Part shown: in pieces, positions 32,913 to 41,130 of the stretch
Numbering within the stretch: position 1 is the stretch's first letter
Layout: every line of letters begins with the position of its first letter
Assembly (NCBI GenBank): GCA_030591565.1
Contig: JAUVAU010000016.1
Span: 1 to 41,256, forward strand
Source: Deltaproteobacteria bacterium
GTDB lineage: Bacteria > Desulfobacterota > Deferrisomatia > Deferrisomatales > BM512
Direction of reading: 5' to 3'
Length of the DNA stretch: 41,256 bases
Position numbers and translations under genes: made by a program
The notes under the pieces: model-generated
What the model saw: only the letters and a program-made list of their open reading frames with translations
Told to the model about the DNA's origin: nothing
Database searches by the model: none

Positions 32913-33169
32913 GGTGCGCCCTCGCCCCATTCCAGTATCTCAAGCTCGATCTCCTCTGCCATGCCCGCCAGCACCTGCTCCATCTCTTCTCGCTGTCTGC
33001 GTTCCAATATGATGCGCACATGCCCCTGGTTGCCGGGCAGGGTTGTGGGAATGCCCAGCCCCTCGTATGCCTCGATGTTGTACCTGATGTAGAAGATATC
33101 GCTGCGCGCCATGCGGCACAGCACCCATATCTCATCGGGCGGCGGCGGTGTGGTCGGGGTTGTCGTCAT
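32909..33169 (-). CDS. Small DUF4911-like protein
   Basis: This 86-aa protein begins MTTTPTTPPPPDEIWVLCRM and continues with a segment like DIFYIRYNIEAYEGLG. It resembles the DUF4911 group of small proteins found in Deltaproteobacteria, from memory. Function is unknown. It is the first gene of a tight minus-strand operon with tldD, acyP and cobB, ending in a GTGA overlap with tldD. AGAGA precedes the ATG. Confidence 0.6.
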   Translation of the reverse strand: MTTTPTTPPPPDEIWVLCRMARSDIFYIRYNIEAYEGLGIPTTLPGNQGHVRIILERRQREEMEQVLAGMAEEIELEILEWGEGAP

Positions 33170-33191
33170 ACGTTCTCTTTTCTATTGGCTG

Positions 33192-33429
33192 TCGGCTTGT
33201 TGAAAACCCCCGGATATCCTCCGATTGACGTTGTCAGGGGGCGAAAAACGATCCTCGAAATACCTATTCAGTATGCCTGCGGTCGTTTTTCTTTCCTTCC
33301 TAGCCCTCGAATGATCTTCGGGGCTTCCGGTTTATCGTCGGCTTAGGTAGAAGTCCGCCCGGCATCGGCTGGAATCTTCAGTTTAGCGCTATTCCCCGCT
33401 TTGGGAGAGTTTTTCGTCAGAGCCTCCTG
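33192..33429 (-). repeat. Repeat element A, copy 6
   Basis: This 238-bp reversed A element lies upstream of the DUF4911-like gene. It has CGAAAAACGATCC in place of the usual CGAAAAATGATCC, and the paired arm changed to GGTCGTTTTT, a compensatory-looking change in the central hairpin. Ends are GGCTTGTTGAAAAC and, reverse strand, AGGAGGCTCTGACGAAAAAC. Confidence 0.85.
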
Positions 33430-33575
33430 TTGGGTGATACTGCCAGCCGTTACTGTCAGATGGATATCCGGGGTATACCATCGCTGGTGTCGCACGCTCA
33501 AGTAGGCAGCCGTTTTCAGTTGCAGTTGTCAGGTCGATGGAGCTGTGCAAGCTGTAAAAACTATAAATCACTTTT
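33430..33575. other. Short spacer between two repeat elements
   Basis: No gene, terminator or convincing promoter is seen in this 146-bp stretch between A6 and B4. Confidence 0.4.
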
Positions 33576-33804
33576 CAGATCGCTGACAAACACTGCCTTT
33601 TCTCCGATTTACTTTGTCAGGCTAAAAAATGATCCTCGAAATACGCTGAGTATTCCTCCGGTCATTTTTTATATCCTTCCTCGTCCTCGAATAAAATTCA
33701 GTGCTTGTCAACGATCAGTCAGGCTGGGTAAGTAGATAGGCAGACAGCTACGAGTAGCAGATTTTCCAGCCAGTTTCCTATTGTCTACCTTTGTCAACAG
33801 CCTG
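33576..33804 (+). repeat. Repeat element B, copy 4
   Basis: This 229-bp B element from CAGATCGCTGACAAA to TTTGTCAACAGCCTG has imperfect inverted termini. It equals B3 without the 75-bp module, showing that the module is a separable insert. Confidence 0.87.
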
Positions 33805-33856
33805 ATTACTTTGTAGATGAACCCCCAACTTAAATAGGCCTCAGGCTATTCCTGTC

Positions 33857-33884
33857 TTGACTAAAAGTACGTACATGGTATTTT
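33857..33884 (+). promoter_or_regulatory. Candidate sigma-70 promoter of cpoB
   Basis: TTGACT (33857-33862) and TATTTT (33879-33884) are 16 bp apart, about 65 bp before the cpoB start, in an AT-rich stretch right of element B4. Confidence 0.45.
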
Positions 33885-33948
33885 ATTACGGTTTAGATGG
33901 TAGTGTTCTTCAAGTTAAACTCGGCTTACGGATAATTACAGATTTAAA

Positions 33949-34740
33949 ATGAATAAATATCTGGTAGCCTCTTTCGCTTTTTTTGTCTTCGTCGGATGTG
34001 TCCCGCAGCAGGGGCAGGTGCGCGACGATAGCGACACACGGCTGGCGCTGATGGCTGCCGAGCAGAAAAGGCTTGAGATGCGCATGGACGAGCTGGCCCA
34101 GGGCCTCCTCGACATGAAGAGCCGGTTTGACAGGGTTGAGGCCGCGCAGGCGAGCCTTACCGCCCAAGCCGCCCAGAGGAAAAGCCGCCCTCCCAAGCTG
34201 GAGGTGGTGAAGATAGAGCCGGCCAAGCCGGTTGAAGAGGCTGCGCCTGTTGAGGAAAAGGTGAAGCCGACCGGGGTCAGGAGTAAGGCGGCAGCTCCCG
34301 CGACGCCGGTTGAGAAGTCCTCCGCCCCCGTGATCGCACCACCCAAGGCGCGCACAAACGACGGTGAGGCGGTCAAGGCTTATAGCGGTGCGTTCAACGC
34401 CTATCGCAAGGGAAGCTATGCGAAGGCGATTCTGGATTTTGAGGACTTCGTCGGGAAGTATCCTGAACATCAGTACGCGGACAGCGCGCAGTTCTGGATC
34501 GGGGAGTCCTATTTTTCGCAAGGGGAGTTTGCTCAGGCCATAGTTGAGTTCAACAAGGTGGTTGAGCGGTATCCCCGAAAGCAGCGTGCGGCGGATGCGT
34601 ATTTCATGATCGGGAAGAGCTATGAAGGGCTCAAGCAACCTGATCGCGCCCGCTCTTTTTACGGAAGGCTCGTGGAGCTCTATCCTTCGAGCGAAGCCGC
34701 CTTCAAAGCCAAGAAGCTTATGGCGACCCCAAAAAAGTGA
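33949..34740 (+). CDS. cpoB: CpoB/YbgF-like lipoprotein with TPR repeats
   Basis: This 263-aa envelope protein starts with a lipoprotein signal (lipobox ending at C17, VFVGC), then a coiled-coil region (about 25-70), a Pro/Ala/Lys-rich linker (75-135) and a C-terminal TPR domain (about 140-260) with NAYRKGSYAKAILDFEDF and WIGESYFSQGEFAQAI repeats. CpoB/YbgF coordinates Tol-Pal constriction with peptidoglycan synthesis and normally follows pal. Here no tol or pal gene is adjacent. The E. coli protein has a cleaved signal rather than a lipobox, so a lipidated variant is indicated. Confidence 0.83.
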   Translation: MNKYLVASFAFFVFVGCVPQQGQVRDDSDTRLALMAAEQKRLEMRMDELAQGLLDMKSRFDRVEAAQASLTAQAAQRKSRPPKLEVVKIEPAKPVEEAAPVEEKVKPTGVRSKAAAPATPVEKSSAPVIAPPKARTNDGEAVKAYSGAFNAYRKGSYAKAILDFEDFVGKYPEHQYADSAQFWIGESYFSQGEFAQAIVEFNKVVERYPRKQRAADAYFMIGKSYEGLKQPDRARSFYGRLVELYPSSEAAFKAKKLMATPKK

Positions 34741-34750
34741 GGAGGACGTC

Positions 34751-35914
34751 GTGAAGAAGACCGTGATATTCGCCCTGTGTTTGACCCTTATGGTCCCGCT
34801 GTCAGCGGTGGCCGCCAACTTGCTGGTGACAGGCGATACCCCTATTGGCCCGCAGTCAGTGGTGGCCGCCGATGATAGTCAGGTGGTAGATAGTCAGGTG
34901 GTAAGGACCGGCGATACCCTTGCGACGCCCTCCGGTGATGGACACCCGGTGGTGACCGGCGATACCCTTTGGGACCTCTCGGATGAGTTCAGGCAGAATC
35001 CTTTTACCTGGCCCAAGCTGTGGTCGGAGAATCCCCATATCTACAACCCCCATTGGATTTTCCCCGGCGACATCGTCTATCTCTATGGCAAGCCTGCCCC
35101 CAAGCAGGAGGTGCGCGAGATACGGTTGGTGGTGGAGAGGTTGACGCCGCCCGAGCCGGAAGTGGTTGACAGTGGCGAGATGGATGCAGACGCAGGGGAG
35201 GAATTCGCCTATCAAGACTACGAGTTTGCCCCCGCCGGTCCGACGTTTGTCTATGGCAAGGCCCAGGACTATATCTCTGAAAAGAAGGTTGCACGCAAGG
35301 CGACCATCGACAATAAAGCCCTTACCAAAATGATGTATGCCGAGGATGAAGAGGTCGAGTTCGCTGTGGAGAACAACTCTTCCATCGCCGTTGGCGACGA
35401 CGTTGCCATCTTCGATGATTCGCGCTTTATTACCCACCCCAACACCGGCGCGCCCCAGGGCTATCAGGTCCGCGTGGTGGGCTATGGCAAGGTGCTCGCA
35501 GTGGAAGAAGGGCACGGTCGTCTGCAGATTCTCAACTCCTTTGACACCATCAAGGATGGTTACGGGGTGGTCGCCAAAACCGACCCGGTCATGGAAGTAA
35601 CCATCTCCAGCGCCCCCGAGGGTCTCAGCGGTACGGTGTTGGCTGGTAAAGAGCAGCTCCAAATCTTTGCCGATACCGACATCGTCTTTCTGGACAAGGG
35701 CGAAACCGATGGCCTCAAGCCGGGCGCGAAGCTCGATATCCCTATCAAGCCCCGACATGGTGCAGCCCAGGGAATGGTCGTTGATCTGGCTAGCCCGATG
35801 GCGGTGATTGTTGTTGTCTCCACCAGGGCCAATACCTCCACGGCGGTGGTGTTGGCCAGTCGTATGACGGTCGAGGCGGGACAACCCTTCGTGGCGTCTG
35901 CCGTTTCCCCTTGA
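34751..35914 (+). CDS. Secreted LysM-domain protein
   Basis: This 387-aa protein has a signal peptide (KKTVIFALCLTLMVPLSAVAA) and one LysM domain near residues 70-117 (VTGDTLWDLSDEF ... IFPGDIVYLYG), which would bind peptidoglycan. The remaining 270 residues contain beta-rich segments without a family I recognise; proteins of this LysM-plus-tail type are common next to cpoB in Deltaproteobacteria. Before the LysM domain are two shorter TGDT motifs (VTGDTPIG, RTGDTLAT), perhaps decayed starts of repeats. The GTG start at 34751 follows GGAGG by 5 nt; the upstream ORF extension overlaps cpoB and is rejected. Confidence 0.82.
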   Translation: MKKTVIFALCLTLMVPLSAVAANLLVTGDTPIGPQSVVAADDSQVVDSQVVRTGDTLATPSGDGHPVVTGDTLWDLSDEFRQNPFTWPKLWSENPHIYNPHWIFPGDIVYLYGKPAPKQEVREIRLVVERLTPPEPEVVDSGEMDADAGEEFAYQDYEFAPAGPTFVYGKAQDYISEKKVARKATIDNKALTKMMYAEDEEVEFAVENNSSIAVGDDVAIFDDSRFITHPNTGAPQGYQVRVVGYGKVLAVEEGHGRLQILNSFDTIKDGYGVVAKTDPVMEVTISSAPEGLSGTVLAGKEQLQIFADTDIVFLDKGETDGLKPGAKLDIPIKPRHGAAQGMVVDLASPMAVIVVVSTRANTSTAVVLASRMTVEAGQPFVASAVSP

Positions 35915-36023
35915 CAGGGTAGACACCCCACCCCTATATTCTGCGTTTTCCGCGCGGCCGAGGTGCGTCTGCGCTCCGGTGCGCCTTCTGTCCTACGGTT
36001 GGTGAAACCGATGGTGGATGAGT

Positions 36024-37370
36024 ATGTTCGACAGCCTTTCGGATAAACTGGCCGATGTCTTCAAGTCCCTTACCGGTAAGGGGAAGTTGAATGAAAAAGA
36101 CATAGAGGCGGCACTAAAACAAGTACGGATGGCGCTACTAGAGGCCGACGTAAATTTCCGTGTGGTCAAGCAGTTCGTTGCGGACGTTCGGGTTCGCGCC
36201 ATGGGCCAGGAGGTCGCCCGCAGTCTGACCCCCGACCAGACGGTCGTGAAAATAGTTCGCGAAGAGCTGGTCCGGGTGATGGGTGAGACCTGTGAAGAGC
36301 TGGACCTTCGGGCCGCGCCCCCGGTGCCCATTCTCCTGGTTGGGTTGCAGGGCTCGGGTAAGACCACTACGGCGGGCAAGCTGGCGCTGTACCTCAAAAA
36401 GAAGCTTCGCCGCAGCCCATATCTGGTTCCAGCCGACGTGTATCGTCCGGCGGCGGTGGAGCAGCTTAAAAAGATTGCGACCGACCTGGATATCCCGGTG
36501 TTTGACACCGATGTGAACGACGACCCCGTCGAAGTTTGCAAAAAGGCCGGGGAAGCAGCCCGTATCGGCGGCTATGACACGATAATCATAGACACCGCCG
36601 GACGGCTGCATATAGACGAAGAGTTGATGGGCGAGCTTGGCCGCATCAAAGAGGCGCTGGATCCCAATGAGATCCTGCTCGTCGCCGATGCGATGACCGG
36701 CCAGGACGCGGTGAACGTCGCCGGCGAGTTTGACCGGGCGCTTGGCCTGACCGGTGTTGTGCTCTCCAAGATGGATGGCGACGCACGCGGCGGGGCGGCG
36801 CTCTCGGTGCGCGCCGTTACCGGTAAGCCGATCAAGTTTGTCGGTATGGGTGAAAAGTCCGATGCGCTCGAAGTGTTCGCGCCCGACAGGGTGGCCTCGC
36901 GCATCCTTGGCATGGGGGACGTTTTATCCCTGATTGAACGCGCCGAGGGGGCGATCGACGCCGAAGACGCCCTGAAGCTTGAGAAGAAGCTGAAGAAGAA
37001 CAGCTTCACCCTTGATGATTTCAAGGACCAGCTCGCGATGCTGCAGAAGATGGGCGGTATCGAGCAGTTGATGTCAATGATGCCCGGCGCCAAGGGCATG
37101 AAGGTGGATGAAAAAGATATGGTGAGGGTGGTGGCGATAATCGACTCCATGACTCCCAAGGAGAGAAGGCGCCCCGACGTGATAAACGCCGGACGCAAAA
37201 GGCGCATAGCCCGAGGCAGCGGCACCAGGGTTGAGGACGTGAACCGCTTGCTCAAACGGTTCAAGGAAGCCCAGCGGATGATGAAAAAGATGGGCAAGAT
37301 GTCCAAGATGACCGCGAAGATGGGCAAATTGATGGGCAAAGGAATGGGAAAGATGCCCTTCCCCATGTAA
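36024..37370 (+). CDS. ffh: Signal recognition particle protein (54-kDa homologue)
   Basis: This 448-aa SRP GTPase binds signal sequences and 4.5S RNA to target membrane proteins. It has the N domain (MFDSLSDKLADVF), the P-loop GLQGSGKTTTAGK, DTAGRLHIDE, the SKMDGDARGGAALS motif and a methionine-rich M domain ending MGKLMGKGMGKMPFPM. The ATG at 36024 gives the canonical N-terminus and has GGTGG about 6 nt upstream; an in-frame ATG two codons earlier is possible. It leads the conserved ffh-rpsP-rimM-trmD-rplS cluster. Confidence 0.96.
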   Translation: MFDSLSDKLADVFKSLTGKGKLNEKDIEAALKQVRMALLEADVNFRVVKQFVADVRVRAMGQEVARSLTPDQTVVKIVREELVRVMGETCEELDLRAAPPVPILLVGLQGSGKTTTAGKLALYLKKKLRRSPYLVPADVYRPAAVEQLKKIATDLDIPVFDTDVNDDPVEVCKKAGEAARIGGYDTIIIDTAGRLHIDEELMGELGRIKEALDPNEILLVADAMTGQDAVNVAGEFDRALGLTGVVLSKMDGDARGGAALSVRAVTGKPIKFVGMGEKSDALEVFAPDRVASRILGMGDVLSLIERAEGAIDAEDALKLEKKLKKNSFTLDDFKDQLAMLQKMGGIEQLMSMMPGAKGMKVDEKDMVRVVAIIDSMTPKERRRPDVINAGRKRRIARGSGTRVEDVNRLLKRFKEAQRMMKKMGKMSKMTAKMGKLMGKGMGKMPFPM

Positions 37371-37391
37371 GGGAGAGGGGTTAACTTTTAG

Positions 37392-37421
37392 CAGTATATA
37401 AATAAACAGTATATAAATAAA
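37392..37421 (+). repeat. 15-bp perfect tandem duplication before rpsP
   Basis: CAGTATATAAATAAA occurs twice in direct succession (37392-37406 and 37407-37421). Each copy contains a TATAAAT-like -10 motif, about 70-95 bp before the rpsP start, so it may double a promoter element. Confidence 0.8.
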
Positions 37422-37487
37422 GTACACCACAGGCGCCTCTGTCAACTTCAAATGAGCATGCGCCGCCAATAAGGAGAACAGGAAAAA

Positions 37488-37748
37488 ATGGCAGTCAAGA
37501 TCAGATTGACCCGTCACGGCGCCAAGAAACGGCCCTTCTACCGCATAGTGGCGGCTGATAGCCAGGCCCCCCGCGATGGTCGCTTCATTGAGGTGCTCGG
37601 CACCTACGACCCCCTTACCGACCCTGTGACCGTAACGGTCAAGAGTGACAGGATATTGGAATGGATCGGCAAGGGCGCACAGCCCTCCGACACCGTACGC
37701 AGTCTGCTGAAAAAAGCCGGTGTCTTCAGTAAAGAAGCGGCCGAGTAG
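37488..37748 (+). CDS. rpsP: 30S ribosomal protein S16
   Basis: This 86-aa protein begins [19 protein letters not shown], the S16 N-terminus, and contains the IEVLGTYDP segment. It belongs to the small subunit and aids 30S assembly. AAGGAG precedes the ATG. It follows ffh by 117 bp, and its end overlaps rimM. Confidence 0.97.
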   Translation: MAVKIRLTRHGAKKRPFYRIVAADSQAPRDGRFIEVLGTYDPLTDPVTVTVKSDRILEWIGKGAQPSDTVRSLLKKAGVFSKEAAE

Positions 37749-38283
37749 GCCCAAGATAAACGTCCTCGGCCCCGACGGTGAGCGTCTGGTGGCGATAGGG
37801 CGTATAGGCCGTCCGCACGGTGTGCGCGGCGAGCTGCGTTTGGACCCGATGGGCGGACTCCCCGCTGGACTTGGGGGGTACAAAAGCCTCTATATTGCGG
37901 ATTCAGGCGATCCTGAGCCTCTGGAGCTGGAGGCCTGGAGGCCCAACGGCGATCTCCTTTTGATCACCGTCAAGGGCTACAAGGGAAGGGATGAAGCCGC
38001 AGCCCTGACGGGGAAGACGATTTACGCCCCGCGAGCCGATCTTCCACCGCTTGAAGCCGACGAGTATTACCACTGCGATGTGATCGGTTCCGTGGTGGTT
38101 GACAGCGAGGGCAAAGAGCTTGGCAAGGTGGTGGATATAAAGAACTGGGGCGATTACGATATGCTCGTCATCGCTTCGGGCAGGAAGAGTTGGATGCTTC
38201 CGGTCCTGGACCCCTTCGTGGGGACGATGGATATCGAGGGTGCGCGGATAACGGTCAATGTCCCCGAGGGGCTTGGCCCTTGA
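37720..38283 (+). CDS. rimM: 16S rRNA processing protein RimM
   Basis: This 187-aa protein is RimM, which aids 30S maturation and binds S19. The [16 protein letters not shown]-terminal motif, the [10 protein letters not shown] segment and the C-terminal PRC barrel ([15 protein letters not shown] ... [10 protein letters not shown]) are visible. The GTG at 37720 overlaps rpsP by 29 nt; the only other in-frame start is a GTG at 37789, which would remove part of the conserved start, so the longer form is kept with modest certainty. No KH-domain gene (khpA) lies between rpsP and rimM. Confidence 0.9.
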   Translation: MSSVKKRPSRPKINVLGPDGERLVAIGRIGRPHGVRGELRLDPMGGLPAGLGGYKSLYIADSGDPEPLELEAWRPNGDLLLITVKGYKGRDEAAALTGKTIYAPRADLPPLEADEYYHCDVIGSVVVDSEGKELGKVVDIKNWGDYDMLVIASGRKSWMLPVLDPFVGTMDIEGARITVNVPEGLGP

Positions 38284-38996
38284 AGTTCACGATAATTACA
38301 CTGTTCCCCGATTTTTTCTCCGGGGCGCTGCAAGCGGGACTTCTCGGCAAGGCGATAGCTGCCGGGTTGATCGAAGTTGAGTTGGTCGACCTTAGAAAAT
38401 ATGGCGAAGGCAAACATCTTCACACGGACGATGCGCCCTACGGGGGTGGCTCGGGGATGGTGATGAAGGCCCAGCCGGTCGTTAGCGCCATAGAAGAGGT
38501 GAAGAGGGCCGACCCCGACGCCAGGGTGGTGCTGCTCACGCCCCAGGGCGAGGTGTTTTCACAAGGGGTTGCCCGCAGATGGTCTTTGGAAAGGTCGATG
38601 GTTTTTGTTTGTGGCCGCTATGAAGGGTTCGACGAGCGTATCCGCGCCTGGGTCGATGAAGAGGCCTCGCTTGGGGATTTCGTCCTCATGGGTGGAGAGG
38701 CTGCGGCGCTGACGATGGTGGATGCGACGGCGAGGCTTGTTTCCGGTGTGCTTGGCGATCCCGCCTCAACGGTGGAGGAGAGCCACTCGAACGGGCTCCT
38801 CGAATATCCGCACTATACCCGGCCAAGGGTGTTTCGCGGCATGGAGGTCCCCGAAGTCCTTTTGAGCGGCAACCACGCCGAGATCAAGCGGTGGCGTGAA
38901 GAGATGTCGCTGGCGAGGACCGAGGAGCGCAGGCCCGACCTGCTGGGTCGCGGAGGGGCTAAAACCTCCAGCGACGAGAGGGGCGACAAGGAGTGA
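38280..38996 (+). CDS. trmD: tRNA (guanine-N1)-methyltransferase
   Basis: This 238-aa SPOUT-family enzyme methylates G37 of tRNA. The N-terminus [15 protein letters not shown], the VFVCGRYEGFDER and GDFVLMGGEAAAL knot segments and EYPHYTRPRVFRG...VLLSGNH are characteristic. The start is a TTG (38280) overlapping the rimM stop, preceded by GAGGGG. Length is normal. Confidence 0.95.
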   Translation: MKFTIITLFPDFFSGALQAGLLGKAIAAGLIEVELVDLRKYGEGKHLHTDDAPYGGGSGMVMKAQPVVSAIEEVKRADPDARVVLLTPQGEVFSQGVARRWSLERSMVFVCGRYEGFDERIRAWVDEEASLGDFVLMGGEAAALTMVDATARLVSGVLGDPASTVEESHSNGLLEYPHYTRPRVFRGMEVPEVLLSGNHAEIKRWREEMSLARTEERRPDLLGRGGAKTSSDERGDKE

Positions 38997-39550
38997 GGCA
39001 CAGATCTTACCTGCTGCTTGCCCACTACCCGGTGGTGGACAGGGTGGGCGCTACCATAACCAGCGCGATGACGGCGCTGGACCTGCATGACCTGTCACGG
39101 CTGGCGCGCACCTACGGGCTGGGAGGCTTTTTTGCCCAGACCAACCTGCCCCAGCAGTCGGCGTTGATGCAGAGGCTTTTGCGCCACTGGATCGGGGGCG
39201 CCGGCGGGGAGCTGAACCCCAGCCGCAAGGTCGCCCTTGAGGGGCTCTCCATGGTGGAGTCTATTGACGAGGCGGCCGGCAAGGTTGAAGCAGAGTGGGG
39301 AGAAAAGCCTCTGTTAATAGCGACCAGCGCACGTGATGATGGCGAACGAATGGGGTTCGGCGAGGTCGGGAAGCTGTTGGCCGAGACGACGAGGCCCGCG
39401 ATAATTATATTTGGTACCGCTTCCGGGTTGGCCCCGGCGGCGCTTGAAAGTTGTGACGTGGTGGTGGAGCCCATCGGCACGCCATCGGATTATAATCATC
39501 TGTCGGTCAGGAGTGCGGCGTCCATTACGGTGGACCGGCTCTTTGGCTGA
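38993..39550 (+). CDS. SAM-dependent RNA methyltransferase (Methyltrn_RNA_4 type)
   Basis: This 185-aa protein starts RSYLLLAHYPVVDRVGATI and has the TPSDYNHLSVRSAASI end of a SPOUT-type fold. Such small putative RNA methyltransferases are found between trmD and rplS in Deltaproteobacteria and Aquificae. The target RNA is unknown. The GTG start overlaps the trmD stop (GTGA). Confidence 0.8.
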   Translation: MRHRSYLLLAHYPVVDRVGATITSAMTALDLHDLSRLARTYGLGGFFAQTNLPQQSALMQRLLRHWIGGAGGELNPSRKVALEGLSMVESIDEAAGKVEAEWGEKPLLIATSARDDGERMGFGEVGKLLAETTRPAIIIFGTASGLAPAALESCDVVVEPIGTPSDYNHLSVRSAASITVDRLFG

Positions 39551-39654
39551 CCGGAAATTTGGTTTTGAATATTGTCCGGATAGCTCCGGCACATGAGCCT
39601 GATGCTCCCAGCGATGAGGGGAGCCGCTCCGGCAAGGAAAGGGAATGAGATAAG

Positions 39655-40002
39655 ATGGATTTCATTAAACAAATTGAACGCTCCCAGATGCGCATGGACG
39701 CGCCCACGCTACGGGCCGGTGACAAGGTGAAGGTCCACTACCGCATCCGTGAAGGGGAAAAAGTCCGTATCCAGATCTTCGAGGGCGTGGTGATCGGCCA
39801 GAAACGTGGCGGTCTTCGTTCTGCGGTTACGGTGCGCAAGGTGAGCTTCGGCATTGGGGTGGAGCGTATCTTCCCCGTGCACAGCCCGCTGATTGAAAAG
39901 ATAGAGATTTTGAGCCACAGCCGTGTGCGTCGCGCCAAGCTCTACTATCTGAGAGCACTTCGCGGCAAGGCTGCCAGACTGCGCGAGCTCAGAAAGAACT
40001 AG
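39655..40002 (+). CDS. rplS: 50S ribosomal protein L19
   Basis: This 115-aa protein has the L19 pattern: [32 protein letters not shown]-like and [18 protein letters not shown]. It lies at the 30S-50S interface. The ATG follows AGGGAATGAGATAAG. A 104-bp gap separates it from the methyltransferase; nothing is recognised in it. Confidence 0.97.
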   Translation: MDFIKQIERSQMRMDAPTLRAGDKVKVHYRIREGEKVRIQIFEGVVIGQKRGGLRSAVTVRKVSFGIGVERIFPVHSPLIEKIEILSHSRVRRAKLYYLRALRGKAARLRELRKN

Positions 40003-40004
40003 TT

Positions 40005-40655
40005 TTGAGCGACCCAGGTCCGCTCCACCGCTTCGATATTGGACTGAGAGACGAGGGGTACATCCTCGTTTGCGGGGTCGACGAGGCGGGCCGCGGACCA
40101 CTGGCCGGGCCGGTTGTGGCGGCTGCGGTGGTGCTCGACGCCGCCGATCCGATTGAGGGGTTGGACGACTCCAAAAAGCTCACCTTCAAGCGCAGGGGAG
40201 AGCTGCTCGAATCGATAAGGGCCCGGGCGCTCCATATCGGAGTGGGCCTTGTCGAGGCAGCCAAGATCGACAAAATCAATATATTAAGGGCAACGATGCT
40301 TGCCATGGAACGGGCGGTCGCCGATATCGGTGCATCGCCCGATCTCGTTCTGGTGGACGGCAACACTAGAATCGACATTGAGCATGCGCACCGCACCATC
40401 GTGGGCGGCGACGGCAAGTCGGCGTCTATTGCAGCGGCCTCCATCGTCGCCAAGCAGCATCGCGACGAGCTGATGATCGAGGCTGGCGCACGCTATCCCG
40501 GTTATGGTTTTCCCGAGCACATGGGTTACGGCACTGCGGCGCACCTTGAGGCGTTAAGGAAGCTGGGACCCTCTCCAATACATCGCAAGACCTTCAGGGG
40601 GGTGAAGGAATTGCTGCCGGGGGCGCCCAGGCCCCAACCTCTCCCCCTCACGTGA
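40005..40655 (+). CDS. rnhB: Ribonuclease HII
   Basis: This 216-aa enzyme removes ribonucleotides from DNA-RNA hybrids. Catalytic acidic residues are in VDEAGRGPLAGPVV (DE), with LDDSKKLT, VDGN and a late Asp after ASIVAKQHRDE. The start is a TTG two bases after the rplS stop; no strong RBS is seen, so coupling is likely. The C-terminus ends in a short Pro-rich tail. Confidence 0.94.
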   Translation: MSDPGPLHRFDIGLRDEGYILVCGVDEAGRGPLAGPVVAAAVVLDAADPIEGLDDSKKLTFKRRGELLESIRARALHIGVGLVEAAKIDKINILRATMLAMERAVADIGASPDLVLVDGNTRIDIEHAHRTIVGGDGKSASIAAASIVAKQHRDELMIEAGARYPGYGFPEHMGYGTAAHLEALRKLGPSPIHRKTFRGVKELLPGAPRPQPLPLT

Positions 40656-41035
40656 GTTGGCGGATGACAAAGGCGACCACCAGTAAAACGGGCCGCGCGG
40701 GCGAGCGGTTGGCCGTGGCCCATCTCAAGAAAAACGGCTACAAGATAATCGAGACCAACTACCGGTGTCGGGGGGGCGAGATCGACATCATCGCCCGCCA
40801 CCGGTCCACCCTCGTCTTCATCGAGGTCAAGGCCCGCTCCTCAGACCTGTTCGGCTCCCCCTTTGAGGCGGTAAATGCCGCCAAGCAGGTGAGAATCATC
40901 AACGCCGCCAAGGCCTATCTGGCCGAAAGGAATGCAGGTGGCGTGGCGGTTAGATTCGATGTCGTGGGGGTGTTCCTGGATCGCGAGCCACCCCTCGTGG
41001 AAATAATCGCCGACGCCTTCCAGTCCAACCCTTGA
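40652..41035 (+). CDS. yraN: YraN family (UPF0102) nuclease-like protein
   Basis: This 127-aa protein has the endonuclease-like core: AGERLAVAHLKKNGYKI, GGEIDIIARH and VFIEVKARS, which matches the E-x-D...E-x-K restriction-type motif. Function in cells is uncertain; Holliday junction or DNA uptake roles have been proposed for relatives. The GTG at 40652 overlaps the rnhB stop (GTGA); an ATG at 40664 is an alternative. Confidence 0.9.
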   Translation: MSWRMTKATTSKTGRAGERLAVAHLKKNGYKIIETNYRCRGGEIDIIARHRSTLVFIEVKARSSDLFGSPFEAVNAAKQVRIINAAKAYLAERNAGGVAVRFDVVGVFLDREPPLVEIIADAFQSNP

Positions 41036-41040
41036 ACCCT

Positions 41041-41070
41041 TTGGTTTCAGAAGTCTTTTTGTGGTAAAAT
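41041..41070 (+). promoter_or_regulatory. Candidate sigma-70 promoter of gyrA
   Basis: TTGGTT (41041-41046) and TAAAAT (41065-41070) are 18 bp apart, about 60 bp before the gyrA ATG. Confidence 0.5.
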
Positions 41071-41130
41071 CAGTCGGATTTTATTGAGACGGTTTTTGCC
41101 TTTTCTAACGCTTTTCAATTTGGAAAAACG

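Noticed and set aside
32825-33346. Open frame through the DUF4911-like gene and into A6
   Set aside because: It is antisense to tldD and the DUF4911-like gene and reads into the repeat.
35915-36023. Promoter or small RNA before ffh
   Set aside because: The GC-rich spacer shows no convincing -35/-10 pair and no terminator.
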